NCBI GenBank assembly: GCA_963682025.1
Contig: OY821518.1
Location: 145,069,511 to 145,133,510 of the forward strand
Direction: 5' to 3'
DNA length: 64,000 bases
DNA from: Cordilura impudica
Lineage: Eukaryota; Arthropoda; Insecta; Diptera; Scathophagidae
Part shown: one piece after another, positions 46,340-58,354 of the stretch
Layout of the letters: each line of letters opens with the position of its first letter
Numbering within the stretch: the first letter of the stretch is position 1
Position numbers and translations under genes: made by a program
Notes under the pieces: model-generated
Told to the model about the DNA's origin: nothing
The model's input: the letters and a program-made list of their open reading frames with translations, nothing else
The model's database searches: none

Positions 46340-48240
46340 GGAATTTAAACAGTTCAGTATTAAACTTGTTAGCGTTGCTTATGATTTGAATTCGATTAGG
46401 AAGAAGGTTCCAAAGACCAGTGGAGTAAATGAAAAACTAACGTTGTGACGTTTTAAATCTTTTTTGGATTATATTTTTCCCACGAATAGATCTTGCAAAT
46501 TGTATCCTTCTATAAACGTAGATTAGGTAATGTTGATGTAACCATTTTGTGTAAAAAAATTACTTTTAAATTGTAGAAGATCTTCAAACTCATTTGATTT
46601 ATCTGATAGGACTAAACGGATATAGATTCACCGCGTCCTTTGTTGTAGATATATCTAGCAATATTTTTGTAAGCAACTTTGAGTTTACTAAAGTCATTAT
46701 TATCACAGTTTGCATAAATTTCACAACCATATTATAAAACGGGGATGAAATACGTTTAAGCTAACAACATACGTACATCAAAAGGGATTGAGAATTTTAC
46801 GACCCAAAGATTCCGAATCATTCCTTATATGCGTCCTACGACGGAATTGATGTGGTTAGACAAAGTTAATTTATTATTGAATATCACTCCCAGATTTTTA
46901 GAAGAATCCACGAATTCAGTAGTATCGTTGTTTATATAACAACGATCGACGGCTGAGGTAGTTCAGTCGTCTCCAGGGTCAGCCTAAGGACCCTCAAACC
47001 TTATGCAATAAAACACTATAAACCTTTTAGTTACAAAGTAGTTTATTTAAGTGCTAATTGTGTATATATGATTATATGTATCTATATACGTATGAAGGCG
47101 CGACTGATAACAGTTCTGCTTTCGTATTATCGGGAGGTCGGCTATGCTAGCCGTTAGCTGGTGACTCAAGTATACATCATTTAAAGATCTTTTACTTTTG
47201 ATATGAAAAATGGCCTCTAAAAGATTTATGGCTAATCCATTATCTGTAGCCCAGTTGTTAATCGGAATTGATATTCACACATACGAATGAATGTTGTTCA
47301 TAGCTGCACTTTTATATATTTGAATGTCATCAGCATACATTTGAACTTTGCCGTGAATTATTATATTTGGTAAGTCATTAATTTACAAACAGAATAAAAG
47401 AGGTCCATTTAGTACATTTAAATTTTTACCATTCAAACTTAAAACTAGTGATCTTCCAGTGAGACATGAATTGACAAGCTTGCAGGTTGAATGAAAAAAG
47501 TAACACAATTTTACTTTTTTTTCGTTGATATGGAATGGTGTACTGTGTCGAAAGCTTTACTATGACCCAGGAGTATTAAGAATGAAACCATATTGTTGTC
47601 AAGTTAAGCTCTTAAATCTTCAATCACGTCAGTTAGCGCTGTAATACAGCTTCTTCCTTTCACAAATCCAGACTGTAAATCGGACAAAATATTATTCTGA
47701 TCAAGGCAATCATTCACTTGTCTGCACGTGAAATTGTCCGTTACTTAGGTTAAAAAGGAAAGAATTGCAATAGGCCGGAAATCATTGTTTATGGAAAATT
47801 TTTGAGAGTTTCATGAAATGCAGATTTTGTAAGAATCGTATTGACTAGAAGGGCAAGAAAAGGCAAGAGCTTTGGGATTAGGGCTTATAAAAATTCATTT
47901 CATCTTGACCAACAGCTTTCGATTTTACGGCTGATAAACTTTCTAGAACTTCACCTTGGCTAACATAATGATTTTCAATCGGAACAATGCATATTATGTC
48001 CTATACCAATCTTGCGGATATCTTTCCATTTGGAACGACTGTCAATAGCTGATAAAAATTTACTTTGATAAAGTAAGGATTTCGCCCCATTGAATTCCTT
48101 TTGCAGCATCTTTCCTAGCAGATTTGAATATAAGTTGAGGTGTTTTTTATTTTTTCCACCTGCTATGTGCAACATTACGTTCATTTATTAATAGTTTTAT
48201 TTCCTGATTAAACCTGGATGTTAATTTGCTTTTATAAATT
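46340..48240 (-). pseudogene. Highly decayed LINE (EN-RT linker and RT)
   Basis: Minus strand. Linker block: INERNVMLHIAGGKNKKHL, then KEFNGAKSLLYQSKFLSAI and SKWKDIRKIGIG (48180-48000). RT pieces: AVGQDEMNFYKP-like, a worn FDTVHH block, NGPLLFCL and INDLPNIIIHGKVQ, MYADDIQIYKSAA (YADD codons 47326-47337). Distal block near 46500-46760. Numerous stops and frameshifts. A segment at about 46935-47165 with different composition interrupts it and may be an insertion of unknown type. Jockey/CR1-like by motif. Older than the LINE at 29604. Confidence 0.75.
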
Positions 48241-48365
48241 TGCTTTTTATGGGAACACATATATTAAATAATTTTTTAACATTATTCTGAACAATTGGTA
48301 ATTGGCATCATCAAAACTGAAAATCTGCTGGCAACAGATGTTATCTACATGTTGATGTATATATA

Positions 48366-49990
48366 CTCTGAGCATCAAATTAAAGTAAACACCTTAGGTC
48401 CTCATATTAAAAGTTTTATTAAAATGAAATAATTAACACAAAATCTAAAATAAATATAGGGAATTCTAAATTATTTAATTATAGCTGAACTCAATAAAAA
48501 AAAATTAAACAGAAGCATTACAAAACAGAAATAAATGCACTTTGTTTAGAAAATGATCAAATTTTACGCGTCAAAAAAAGTAAACAGCAAAGAAAAGGCA
48601 ACAGAACTTCAATAAAAAAAGTAAACTTTTAAAATTTTTTAATATTTGGTTTATTTTCATTTGGCCTTAAGCCCCTTATGTAGTCCTCTAGGCAGCGACT
48701 CGACAATTTTTTTTGTTATATCAGGGGAGATTATGCTCCATTCTTTCCCTTTCTTGAAAAAGCCCTTCGACCTATGTTTCTGTCAAGATTTTCCCATAGG
48801 TGCTCGATTTGGTGAAGGTCCGGGGACTGCAAAGGTTGATCAGGTGTCTTAGGAGACCGGTACAGTAGCCACTCTTTCATAATTTTAGATGTAAGCTTTA
48901 GATCGTTGTCCTGTTGGGAGATCCTATTTCCAGCCATGCCTTATTTCTCGACGCTAGGGCCAACATTCTATTTCAAAATGGCTACGTAATCTACTTGGGT
49001 CATAGTGGAGTAAAAAACAACATAATTACCAACACCTGTTCCCGCTATATAGCCCCAAAACATAACTGAACCCCACTGTATATAACAGTTCTGGTAACAC
49101 ACTTTTCTTTGCATTCTTAGCACGCCATATTTTTGGAGGCTTTTTCGCGCCGATACTTTCGAATTTCCTCTTATCTGTACATAATATGCTTTCCAACAAA
49201 GATAGAACCTAATTTTCTACTTTTTTTATCGAAATTCATTAACTTGCTCTGATTCGCCTTGGATATGGTTTCTTGCATGGTATCCTTCCATGTATACCAT
49301 TTTTGTGAAGTGATCTCCTTACAGTACTCGATTTTACTGGTTTGCCTGATGTCTGCGTTATGTGTTCTGATAATTTAACTGCATTTTAGGCTAAATATGT
49401 CTTCACTTCTTTTACTACAGCTCTAACTTCAGTACCACTAAGCTGCTTTGGGCGTCCAGATCTCGTTAAATCTTCAACCTGATGGTGTTTGACGCATTCA
49501 TCAAATACTTGTTTTTTTTGTGCAGTGGTTCCTACCCCAATTTCGCCAATTTCACGCAAAGATTTACATTTTTCTTTTTAATCTAAAATATTTTCAGAGT
49601 ATAAACCGATATTTACTTTCCCATAGTGAGAATATTTGCTTTTACATCTTTTTAGCTATTATTAATTAGTACAAATCAACTTCAAATGATTTTTAGTAAA
49701 GTAGAACACGTGATCAGTGCACAAAAAGTTTAGGTTCTTCCCCGTAATATAAAAAAGCGTAAATAAGTGTTACCACTGTTTACTTTTTTTTTTGACGCGT
49801 AAAATCTGATGCATTTTCACTTTCGAGAGATTTGTGCAATATTCCCAATTGATTTGATTTCATGTTTTATGATAGTCAATCTCTAAATGGTATAGTACTA
49901 AACTCTGCAATATCGTAAGTCAATAATAATTTTGTTATAAGACAATTTAAAGATTAAAAATTGCTGTTTACTTTATTTTTACGCTCGCAG
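48366..49990 (-). mobile_element. Third Tc1-like element, IR/DR ends, 1625 bp
   Basis: TA|CTCTGAGCATCAAATTAAAG at the left and the inverse ending ACGCTCGCAG|TA at the right. A second inverted pair, CGCGTCAAAAAAAGTAAAC, lies about 200 bp inside each end (48571 and 49803). Both pairs share AAAGTAAACA(C/G), i.e. IR/DR layout. Length is normal for a Tc1 element. Confidence 0.88.
48629..49590 (-). pseudogene. Tc1-family transposase relic
   Basis: N-terminal HTH: LREIGEIGVGTTAQKKQV, then LTRSGRPKQLSGTEVRAV, ending at a TAA. Middle: LESILCTDKRKFESIG (TDESKF-like, with the Glu replaced by Lys), KIWRAKNAKKSVLP. C-terminal: SQQDNDLKLTS (second catalytic Asp), EWLLYRSPKTPDQPLQSPDL, QIEHLWENLDRNIG and a tail ending NIKKF and TAA at 48631-48629. 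DD34E layout is visible but frames shift at least twice. Confidence 0.88.
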
Positions 49991-49992
49991 TA

Positions 49993-50399
49993 TATGTTTT
50001 AGAGGTATTGTCTTTGATTACACAGGAATAATATATATAAATAGTATAAAATATCATGGATTGGAAATGCGGACGCGGAGAGCTGTAGTAGAACTTTTGA
50101 AAGATTGTTAACAAATACTAAGTCCATCAAACTACTGGAAGATCTGTGAAAGTGTGTTGGTGTTAATGAATTTACCGGACTGAGATTTTGGAGAAGTTGG
50201 TGACTAGTAGGTTATTATTGAAATCATCAGCAATGAAAAATTAATGAGAAATTAAATATATACATCAATTTGTATGTTTCTATGTGGCCTATACTTATTT
50301 TAATTAACAGTTCCCAATTTCTTTCGTAGTCACCTCAACAAACAAGTTCTTAATTTCACTTCCAATACTTTTTCTGAGTTTTACGATACAGTTTATACC
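49993..50399. other. AT-rich DNA, nothing recognised
   Basis: Short spacer between the Tc1-like element and the tandem array. No gene. Confidence 0.5.
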
Positions 50400-50925
50400 A
50401 TATGAGTTTTGAATGTGCGTGACTCTGCGTGACTATTTTAAAATAAATCTTTGGTCGCAACAAGTCTATGGAACAAGTTTCAGATTGATTGGATGAGGGG
50501 AAATGGGTTTAAATCACTCCGTAACTGTGCGTGACTATGTGTGACTATCTTAAAATTAATCTTTGACCACAACAAGTCTATGGACAAAGTTTCATCGGAT
50601 GAGGGAAAGTGAGGTTTAAATCTCTCCGTTACTGTGTCTTGTGCCTACGGAACAAGTTTCAGATTGATTGGATGAGGGGAATGGGGTTTAAATCACTCCG
50701 CTACTGTGCGTGACTATGCGTGACTATGTCAGAGTTAATCTTTTTTCACGGCAAGTCTATGAACAAAGTTTCAGACCTATCGGATAAGGGGAAAGCACTC
50801 CGTAACTGTGCGCGACTATCCGTGACTGTGTGTGACTACCCCAAAATTAAGCTATTGTCACAACAACTCTATGAGCCAAGTTTCAGATCGATTGGATGAG
50901 GCGCGATAGGGGCGCCCCATGGCAG
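50400..50925. repeat. Tandem array (GTGCGTGACT family), about five units
   Basis: Units of roughly 100-120 bp contain TGTGCGTGACTATG, TTAAAATTAATCTTTG, CACAACAAGTCTATGG and AGATTGATTGGATGAGGGGA. One unit is internally shortened. Homologous to 11330-11560. Confidence 0.82.
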
Positions 50926-51276
50926 AGAGTATGAATTAAAAGAAAGAGTTGAAAAGGGCATCAAATTGAAAAAATTAAAAATAAAAGAATATTAGGGTGG
51001 CATTACGTTGTATGGAGAAATTTGAACATTGGATTATCGCTTAGCCCTGGACGGATTATTGTGAGACTTGGTCTGAAACTAATATGGTGAAAATCTTAGC
51101 TAATTCGGATAACTCTAAGCCGTGCCCTCTAGGGGTCAAAGTTCAGATTTTACGAAATGCTGTATTTTTAACTGTAATTGTTTGAAGAAATCGTTATTTT
51201 TCCAGGATTCTGGCAAAAATTGTTAAATTGTTGTAGTGAGTATTTTAAATTATAATCTGAAATATTTTTTTAAATT
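50926..51276. other. Unclassified repeat-like segment
   Basis: Starts near AGGGTGGCATTACG and includes AACTCTAAGCCGTGCC. It has the feel of a dispersed repeat but has no second copy in this window. Confidence 0.3.
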
Positions 51277-51440
51277 AACCCTTTTTTGTCTTGGGGGTCA
51301 AAATGACCCATTTTTTTAAAACACAATTAAAAACCATCGTCGTCCAAATGATGATTAATAAGCAACTATTTTAAATTAGGAACTGAAAATTTGTTTGGAA
51401 AAACTTAACCCTTTTAGTGTTGGAGGTCAACCCATTTTTT
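51277..51440. repeat. Two piggyBac-like termini in direct orientation
   Basis: TTAACCCTTTTTTGTCTTGG plus GGGTCAAAATGACCC at about 51276-51310, and TTAACCCTTTTAGTGTTGGA plus GGTCAACCC at about 51406-51435. TTAA followed by CCC is the usual piggyBac junction. No transposase is seen. Confidence 0.4.
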
Positions 51441-51886
51441 AATCTTATATTTTAATCTTATATTTTAAGATTGGTTCATAGGATGTACTTTACCGAAGTT
51501 ATCACATAAAAGAGCTAATTTACTTCATTTAACGTACTATAAATTTATGTGTGATCGACGAATAAAAAATTAATTACCATTACCCATGCGGATCAGATTT
51601 TAATTTTGCTATCATCGTCAAAATCAGTAATAGTGTTACCATCTACTTATAAGTATAAACTAACAATTGTTAGTTTAAATTTAACGGATTTAAAAATGAG
51701 CAACTACCACTCTGACCTTCAGTCTGTGATTCCCCGTTTTATTTTTACTTCAATGAGCAAAACAAAATTTTAGTGAAAATAAAAACGCAAAAAAAATACG
51801 TTGAGAAATTAGAAACACAGGATCTAGAGCGCTTAATACATACATTTGGGCTTTTCCCCTATTTAGTTTAAAATCATTACAAAAAA

Positions 51887-52674
51887 CAAGTAAGAAAATT
51901 ATAGTCGGTCTAGCCCGACTATACGATACCCTATACCATAGTTTAGAGACGCTATCTCTTCGGTCCAACTAATTGGATACAGCAAATAAGTATACACCCA
52001 ATTTGAGTGGCATTTTTATTAATTTTTTTCGCTGCAGATATGAAAAGGTTCATATCGGATACTATATTAATATGGGGACTAGGTCGGAAAATGGACCGAT
52101 CCTGACCATATTTGGTAAAGTCACTTATACTTTGAAAACATATATACAAACCAAATTTGAGAAAAATCTGTGCAATATTTTTGTTTTTTGATAGATTTAA
52201 GATCGGGAAGCAGCTCTATATGGGGCCTATAAGTAAGAATTTTCCTATAGGGATTATTTTTGAACCACTGATTAATGGATGTAATGTACACATACAAACT
52301 CAATTGGACTGAGATCTATATGATAATTTGGAACTTATGGCAATTTATGTCGATTTCATAAGGGTCATAGGTCTGAACATGGACCGATTCTCACCAATTT
52401 CAATAGCGTTCATTCCATGGCCGACGAAAGCTTACATACCAAATGTCATCAAAATATATTCATATTTGCGATCTGTAGTTTGATTAAAAGCTTTACATGG
52501 ACACACAGACGGACGGACGGACGGACGGACGGACGGACATTGATAAATCGACTCAGAAAGTGATTCTGAGTCGATCGGTATAATAAAAGATGGGTCTAGG
52601 TCAAATATTTTTGGTAGTTACGAACAGCAGCACAAAGTCATTGTACCCAAACCACATAGTGGTATAGGGTATAA
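51887..52674 (-). mobile_element. HINE copy H, complete
   Basis: CAAGTAAGAAAATTATAGTC at the left (the CTTG end inverted, palindrome with one change: GTCTAGCCCGAC) to GTGGTATAGGGTATAA at the right, with a (GGAC)n tract near 52510-52540. Confidence 0.9.
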
Positions 52675-52781
52675 TTAGTTTGTAGTAAAACTAAATACGA
52701 GCAAAAGAACAAGTCAAACTCCTGTTTTTAATTTAGTTGAAAAAGATTCGAGAAAATTGTATGTAATTGATTTTTAATTCT

Positions 52782-55700
52782 ATGAATATGCCACTATTGA
52801 GAAGTGAAATTTACTTAATTGGTCACCAAAAAAATAACTATAAGCTTCCATCAAAATTAGATTGTCTTGGAGATTTTTTTTTAAATTTAAGAGCTACGAA
52901 GTTAAATGTTGTAAAAAGTGCGTGTCTAGTTATAAAGGAGTGCTCAATTTTTTGGGAAAATGCCCGCATTCCTGTCATGACAAGCACAAACGCAGTAAAT
53001 AAACAAGTAAGAAAATTATAGTCGGTCGAGACCGACTATATGATACCCTATACCATGCGTTTAGAGACCCTATCTCTTAGGCCCAACTAACTGAATATAA
53101 AAAATAAGCATAAACCAAATTTGAGTGGGATTTTTATTAGATTTTTTGGCTGCAGATATGAAAAATTTCATATCGTATGCTATATCTATATGGGGACTAG
53201 GACCAAAAATGGAACGATCCTGACTATGTTTGGTTAAGTCTCTTGTATTTTGCAAAAATATATACAAACAAAATTTGAGAAGAATCAGTGCAATAATTTT
53301 GTTTTTTGATAGATTTAAGTGAAGATCGGGAAGCAGCTCTATGTGGGGCCTATGACTAAGAGTTGTCCCAGGGATCATTTTTAGACTACTCATTAATGGA
53401 TATAGTAAACGCATACAAACCCAATTTGAGTAAGATCTATATGACAATTTGGATCTTATGGCAATTTATGTCGATTTCATAAGGGTCATTTGTATTGGGG
53501 CTAGGTCTGAACATGGACCGATTCTCACCAATTTCAATAGCATTCATTCTGTGGCCAATGAAAGCCTGCAGTTTGACTACAACGTTTACATGGACACACA
53601 GAAGGACGGACGGACATCGTTAAATCGAATCAGATAGTGATTCTGATTCGATCGGTATAATTAAAGATGGGTGTAGGTCAAATATTTTTGGTTGTTACAA
53701 AAATCAGCACAAAGTCATTATACCCAAACCACATAGCGGTATAGGGTATAATTAGTGGCCTTGTATAACGAATGGAGGCAGTTATCGAAACGTAAATTTA
53801 GAGATTCTGATATATTAAAACAAAGGAGAGAATCTAGGAAAATTCAACAGAGATTAAAAGGCCGTAAAGGGTGCATGGCTGGTATTGATGTAAACTTAAA
53901 AAATGGGAAGAAAAACGGGAACGTCAACGTGAGGCTGAAATTAGAATGCAACAGTTTTTGGAAGCTCCATCAACCTCAAACGGTAAATATATACATAAAA
54001 TTTTACCCATTTTAATCAAACTGTTAATAAAAAATGTTATTGTTTAAAAATAGGTCCATAGGGTCAGATAACAAAGTGTTTTAAATTTTTTACAAAAACT
54101 AATAAAAACTAATTCTAACAGATTATATTGCCTACGATTCTTTATGTTTGAATGAGTCAGACGACGGAGAATCCACTCAAAGCGAGGATGACAATATTGT
54201 TTTGAATGCACAAATAGAGTATAATGTCACAAACCCGAAAAGAAAAAGAGCTTGAAAGGAAATTTTGACACCAATACTAGCAGCTGTTTTGGATAAATTA
54301 AAGTTAAGTTCCAGAGATACAGTTCATATACATACTAATAGCTGTTCTGGATGCAGTTGGGCTAAGCTTATCTGAATTTATTATAAACCGTAATTCAATT
54401 CGTCAGAAAAGGGATGCGTTACGAAAAGCAAAAAGCGCAAACATTGTATCAACGTTTAAAAAACTCTCAACCATTAACAATTCACTGGGATACAAAACTT
54501 TTGTCTAGCGTAACAGGGAAAACCGAAGACCGTTTCTCAATAATAGCAACTGCTCCAAAGATAGAACAAGTGTTAAATATTCCTGATATATCATCGGGAA
54601 CTGGTTTGGAAATTGCATCTGCAGTCTATAATACTCTTGAGGAACACAAAATTTTAGACATAACAGAGGCCTTTTTTTAGAAAAAAGAATCGGACGAGAC
54701 ATTTTATTCCTTAGCTGCAGACATCACATTTTGGAAATAGTGTTAGCAGGTGTATTTACGGAAGAGATGGGATTTTCCACTGGCCCTGAAATCATTATAT
54801 TTAAAAAATTTAAAAAGCATTGACCCAACATAAAACAAAAAATATTTTTGGCGGGATTAAGATATCCACGACTAAAAACTATTTTAGGTGATGACAGTGA
54901 TGAGATTTAAAGCTCCGTAAACCAAAAAATTAAGGAGGACTTTCCTCGGAATGATTACCAAGAGTTTCTTGAGTTAATTATAATTTTCTTGGGTGGAATT
55001 CCTCCCCGGGGATTGCAATTTTCTAAACCGGGAGCTATACACTTTGCTAGGTGGATTTCGAAAGCCATTTATTCCTTAAAAATTTTAATGTTTCGGGACC
55101 AGTTCCCTGAAATAACCGAATCTGAAGTAAATGCTTTAATTGAAGTTGTTGGCTTCATTATTAAGTGTTACTCGAGCTTCTGGTTCAATGCAGATAAAGC
55201 AAAACAAGCTTTAGAATTTAAAAGAAAATTAGAAAGCTACAAACTATTAAAATAAAAATAGCAGAAAAAGATATATCTACATTTATCAATCACCTTTATT
55301 ATTTAAATGATGAATGTGTGGGGTTCGCTTTATTCGATGATAGAATTGACGACAAAACTAAAGCTAACTTATCTGAAAAGATGTGCTTGAGTCATGTTGA
55401 AGAAGAAATTAATGAAGAAGGTGAAGGAAAATATCAAAAAATTCATTGACAGAGACAATTCATCAATCTTAAAAGACTTGTTCTCCGAAAATACCAAGAG
55501 GTTTTTGAACAGGATTAAGATTTCAACAGATTTCTTGGAATGATTTGGAAGAATATAGGAAAGGAAAGGAAATTATTCGAAACTTAAAGACCATTAATTA
55601 AACTAGTTCAAAATTACCAAAAATAACAAAAGATGAAGAGCAGAGGAAATACTTATTCAAAGTTAGAATAAATTGTATTAGTAATTCTTTCAAAATTATT

Positions 55701-55799
55701 AACTTGGTTTTATTTTTTACTTTTCAGGTTGAACAAAATTATAGGCACCAATATTCAAAAGAAGCAAATTTAAAAGAGTTAAGCAATGATTATAATTAA
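52782..55799 (+). pseudogene. Transposase-like pseudogene of an unnamed family, HINE-interrupted
   Basis: Reconstructed layout on the plus strand: ATG 52782 (NMPLLRSEIYLIGHQ; VVKSACLVIKECSIFWENAR), HINE at 53004-53751, then LYNEWRQLSKRKF and GRKGCMAGID. Intron 1 is GT-AG, 53983-54121. An acidic stretch (SDDGESTQSEDDN) follows, then LTPILAAVLDKLKLSSRD and PLTIHWDTKLLSSVTG. A deletion near 54675 precedes SCRHHILEIVLAGVF. The C-terminal part has IFLGGIPPRGLQF, FARWISKAIYSLKI, HLYYLNDECVGFALFDD and, after GT-AG intron 2 (55662-55727), EQNYRHQYSKE with TAA at 55797-55799. I recall similar uncharacterised proteins in insects and cnidarians. HWDxK and CRHH suggest a hAT-like RNase H fold, but this is inference. 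At least three stops and two or more frameshifts. Confidence 0.72.
53004..53751 (-). mobile_element. HINE copy I, complete, inside the transposase-like pseudogene
   Basis: CAAGTAAGAAAATTATAGTC to GCGGTATAGGGTATAA. Removing exactly these 748 bp joins AAA and TTA codons in frame, so the insertion went between A and T with no target duplication. This fixes the element's ends at TTATACCC (5') and CTTG (3') on its own strand. Confidence 0.93.
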
Positions 55800-57219
55800 A
55801 TAATGTGATAATACTAGTAATTATTAAAAATAAATATGTATTCTTTTTAAATGTATTTGACAAAATTTAATTTAAAAAAATCAATAATTCATTTAAACTA
55901 ATTATTAAAACAATTTTTTTTAAATGTAAATCTATAAATTTCCGTTATATTTGGGGGTCAATTTTTTTATCGCTATATTAATATCTGTAGAAGCAGCGTA
56001 ATAAAATACTTTCGAAAAAAGGAAAAGAAAAAATTCTTAAAAATCTTGTTTATAACCATTTTCATAGTGATTTTCAAGCACTTAAAATCCACAAATAATT
56101 GTTGCCTAGCATAAATAATTGAATCATAACAATCATCATATGATTAAAATTTTATATACATATTTCAAAATATCCATACTCCTGAAAGATTAAAGGTTCT
56201 TCAGTATGGGGTTTTCTGGTGTATTTAAAAAGCATTTCATTAAAAATTTAAAACAAATTATAACATTCAACTTATAAAATAATTTCAGTCTACAAATAAT
56301 ACGTATACGTTATGAGTCAAATTTTAATGTGAAATATTTATGAAATCTAAACATACTTATTGTATAACAATATACTCGTAACATACATACATACATTCAC
56401 ATAAATATGTACCTAAGTAGAATGCAATCATAAAGACAACAATAACTTAAAATTTTTAAGTAATCTAACTAAGTATTTAAAACTATTTACTTTGCATCAT
56501 TTATATGATAATTAAGTATTGAATGAATTTTATATAAATTTACAGTATCGTTGGTCAATTTAATGTGTGATATTCTTAATTTAAATATTTTGTTTTATCG
56601 TTTTTAATCTAATTATAAGAAATTCTCTTCATTTTCAATTTCTTTTAATTTATTTTCATATAATTTAATTAATCACAAATTAGCTCGAAAATTCTTTGAG
56701 TTGTTTAATGGAAACAAAAAACTTTACTTAGGCTTAAGTTTGCATATAATTATGGTTGTGTGTGTATATGCATATATTTAAAATGAAATGTTGATTGAAA
56801 TTTTAATTTTAACACAATTTCATTCAATTAAGAATGATGGCAATATTTTATTTAAGACTTTTACTTCATCATTTATATTGAGTTTATTATGCCATAATGA
56901 TTTACCTTCATGTTTTAATTTCCCACATCTTGTATATTGTCAGCTAAAAAAAAAAAAACAAAAAAAATAAATAGTTTATTACGAATACAAATTTTAATTA
57001 TTTTAATGTTATTTATGATTTATTTAAAAAAATTTTTTATTTAAAAAAATAAAATTGCAATTAACAGATATTAAACTGATATTTAATGACTGGTGTTCAT
57101 AAATTATTTATAAATAAATTAGATGAGTCAACTCTAAAGTATTTTAGTATTATGTCCCTCTATCCCACAATTTTTTAATTTTAATGAGCTTAGCTCTCCG
57201 TCTTGCAACACTTCTGGTA
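55800..57219. other. AT-rich DNA, nothing recognised
   Basis: Should hold the right end of the transposase-like element above, but no terminal repeat matching the left side was found. TTTGGGGGTCAA near 55952 recalls the motif at 51291, in the same orientation. Confidence 0.4.
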
Positions 57220-57688
57220 CCCTTAAACGCATGACAAGGCCCGTAGGGACCTATTTTTTGTTGATATGACATTTTCTATGAAAAAGACATCTTAACATTT
57301 TTGTTTTGTTATTTTATTATTGTTTATTAATTAAAGTGTTGATAAATAAATTAAAATATTTTTTTTCTTTTTTATACTAACATAATTAATTTTTATAAAA
57401 CAGCTGCTTACGAAACTATAACCGCATTTATACCCTTTTCGTTGCCTACTTGTGTTCTAGCTTGAACATCCGCGTATATCTACAAATAGAGATTAGTATT
57501 AGAAGGCAATAAAACAAATGTTAAATTCGAAGAACTCGTTTAAAATGTGTTCAAACAATAAAACAGCTAAAAAGAAGCCAAAATAAAGTTTATGTCTTAA
57601 TGATTTCTTGTAATTTCAGTACAAGGTCCCTACGAAATAAGAGTAATTTCAAAAAAGGTCCCCAGGGACCTTCTCGCTAACCGAAGGG
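57220..57688. mobile_element. piggyBac-like MITE, 469 bp
   Basis: CCCTTAAACGCATGACAAGG at the left resembles the inverse of the right end (CCCTTCGGTTAGCGAGAAGG), followed on both sides by GGGACCT and T-rich blocks. The right end abuts TTAA (57689-57692). The left has GGTA instead, so one duplication is mutated or the call is wrong. Confidence 0.5.
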
Positions 57689-57692
57689 TTAA

Positions 57693-58354
57693 ATATAATT
57701 GTTGAATAAAAAACCAAGTTTTAAGAGCTAACTTTTCGTTGCTTTAAAATTCTGAAAGCAAACATTTTATTAATTCAATAATTTCATTATAATTATATAT
57801 TTACATATTACCTTAGTTTCTAATTGGATCTTTTTAAGGTACAACACCGCTTACAACCTTAATGCAAATGGCCGATTTTATACAAAAATGTGATTAAATT
57901 TGACAGATAAAAAATTAACTAATTACACAGTTGTAATATGAAAGGTAGATGTACAAAAGAGTATTGACGAGCTGTGTTCACCCTTAACTGTCGGTAACAA
58001 TAATCATGTTTTATACATATACACAGCAAGATTTGTCAAAAAATCTTACAAATAAATGTTTTTTTTTTGTGTTTATTTTCTATACGTTCCAGACTAATCC
58101 TAATTAAATTTTACCTCCAGAAAGCTGACAAAATCTAAATACATTTGGTAGAATACCGGATTTTAAATAATTTAATTACTTCAAAAATACGAATGTGGGT
58201 TGTAAAATCGTATCAAAATAATAAGAATACTAATTATTAGCGCCAATTTTTATTTCTCAAACCCTTCCAAATAATTGGCTGTTGGAACCAAAACTCTTTA
58301 GGGAATTAAATTAAATCTGTGGAATGGCTGCATTAAAAAACCGTTGAATGATTT
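57693..58354. other. AT-rich DNA, nothing recognised
   Basis: Non-coding spacer. Confidence 0.5.

Noticed and set aside
46940..47010. Segment resembling a tRNA-like box (GGCTGAGGTAGTTCAG)
   Set aside because: No matching A and B boxes at tRNA spacing and no cloverleaf could be drawn.
51277..55980. Idea that GGGGGTCA motifs at 51291 and 55952 are the two inverted ends of the 52.8-55.8 kb transposase-like element
   Set aside because: The motifs are in the same orientation, not inverted, and no matching target duplication flanks them.
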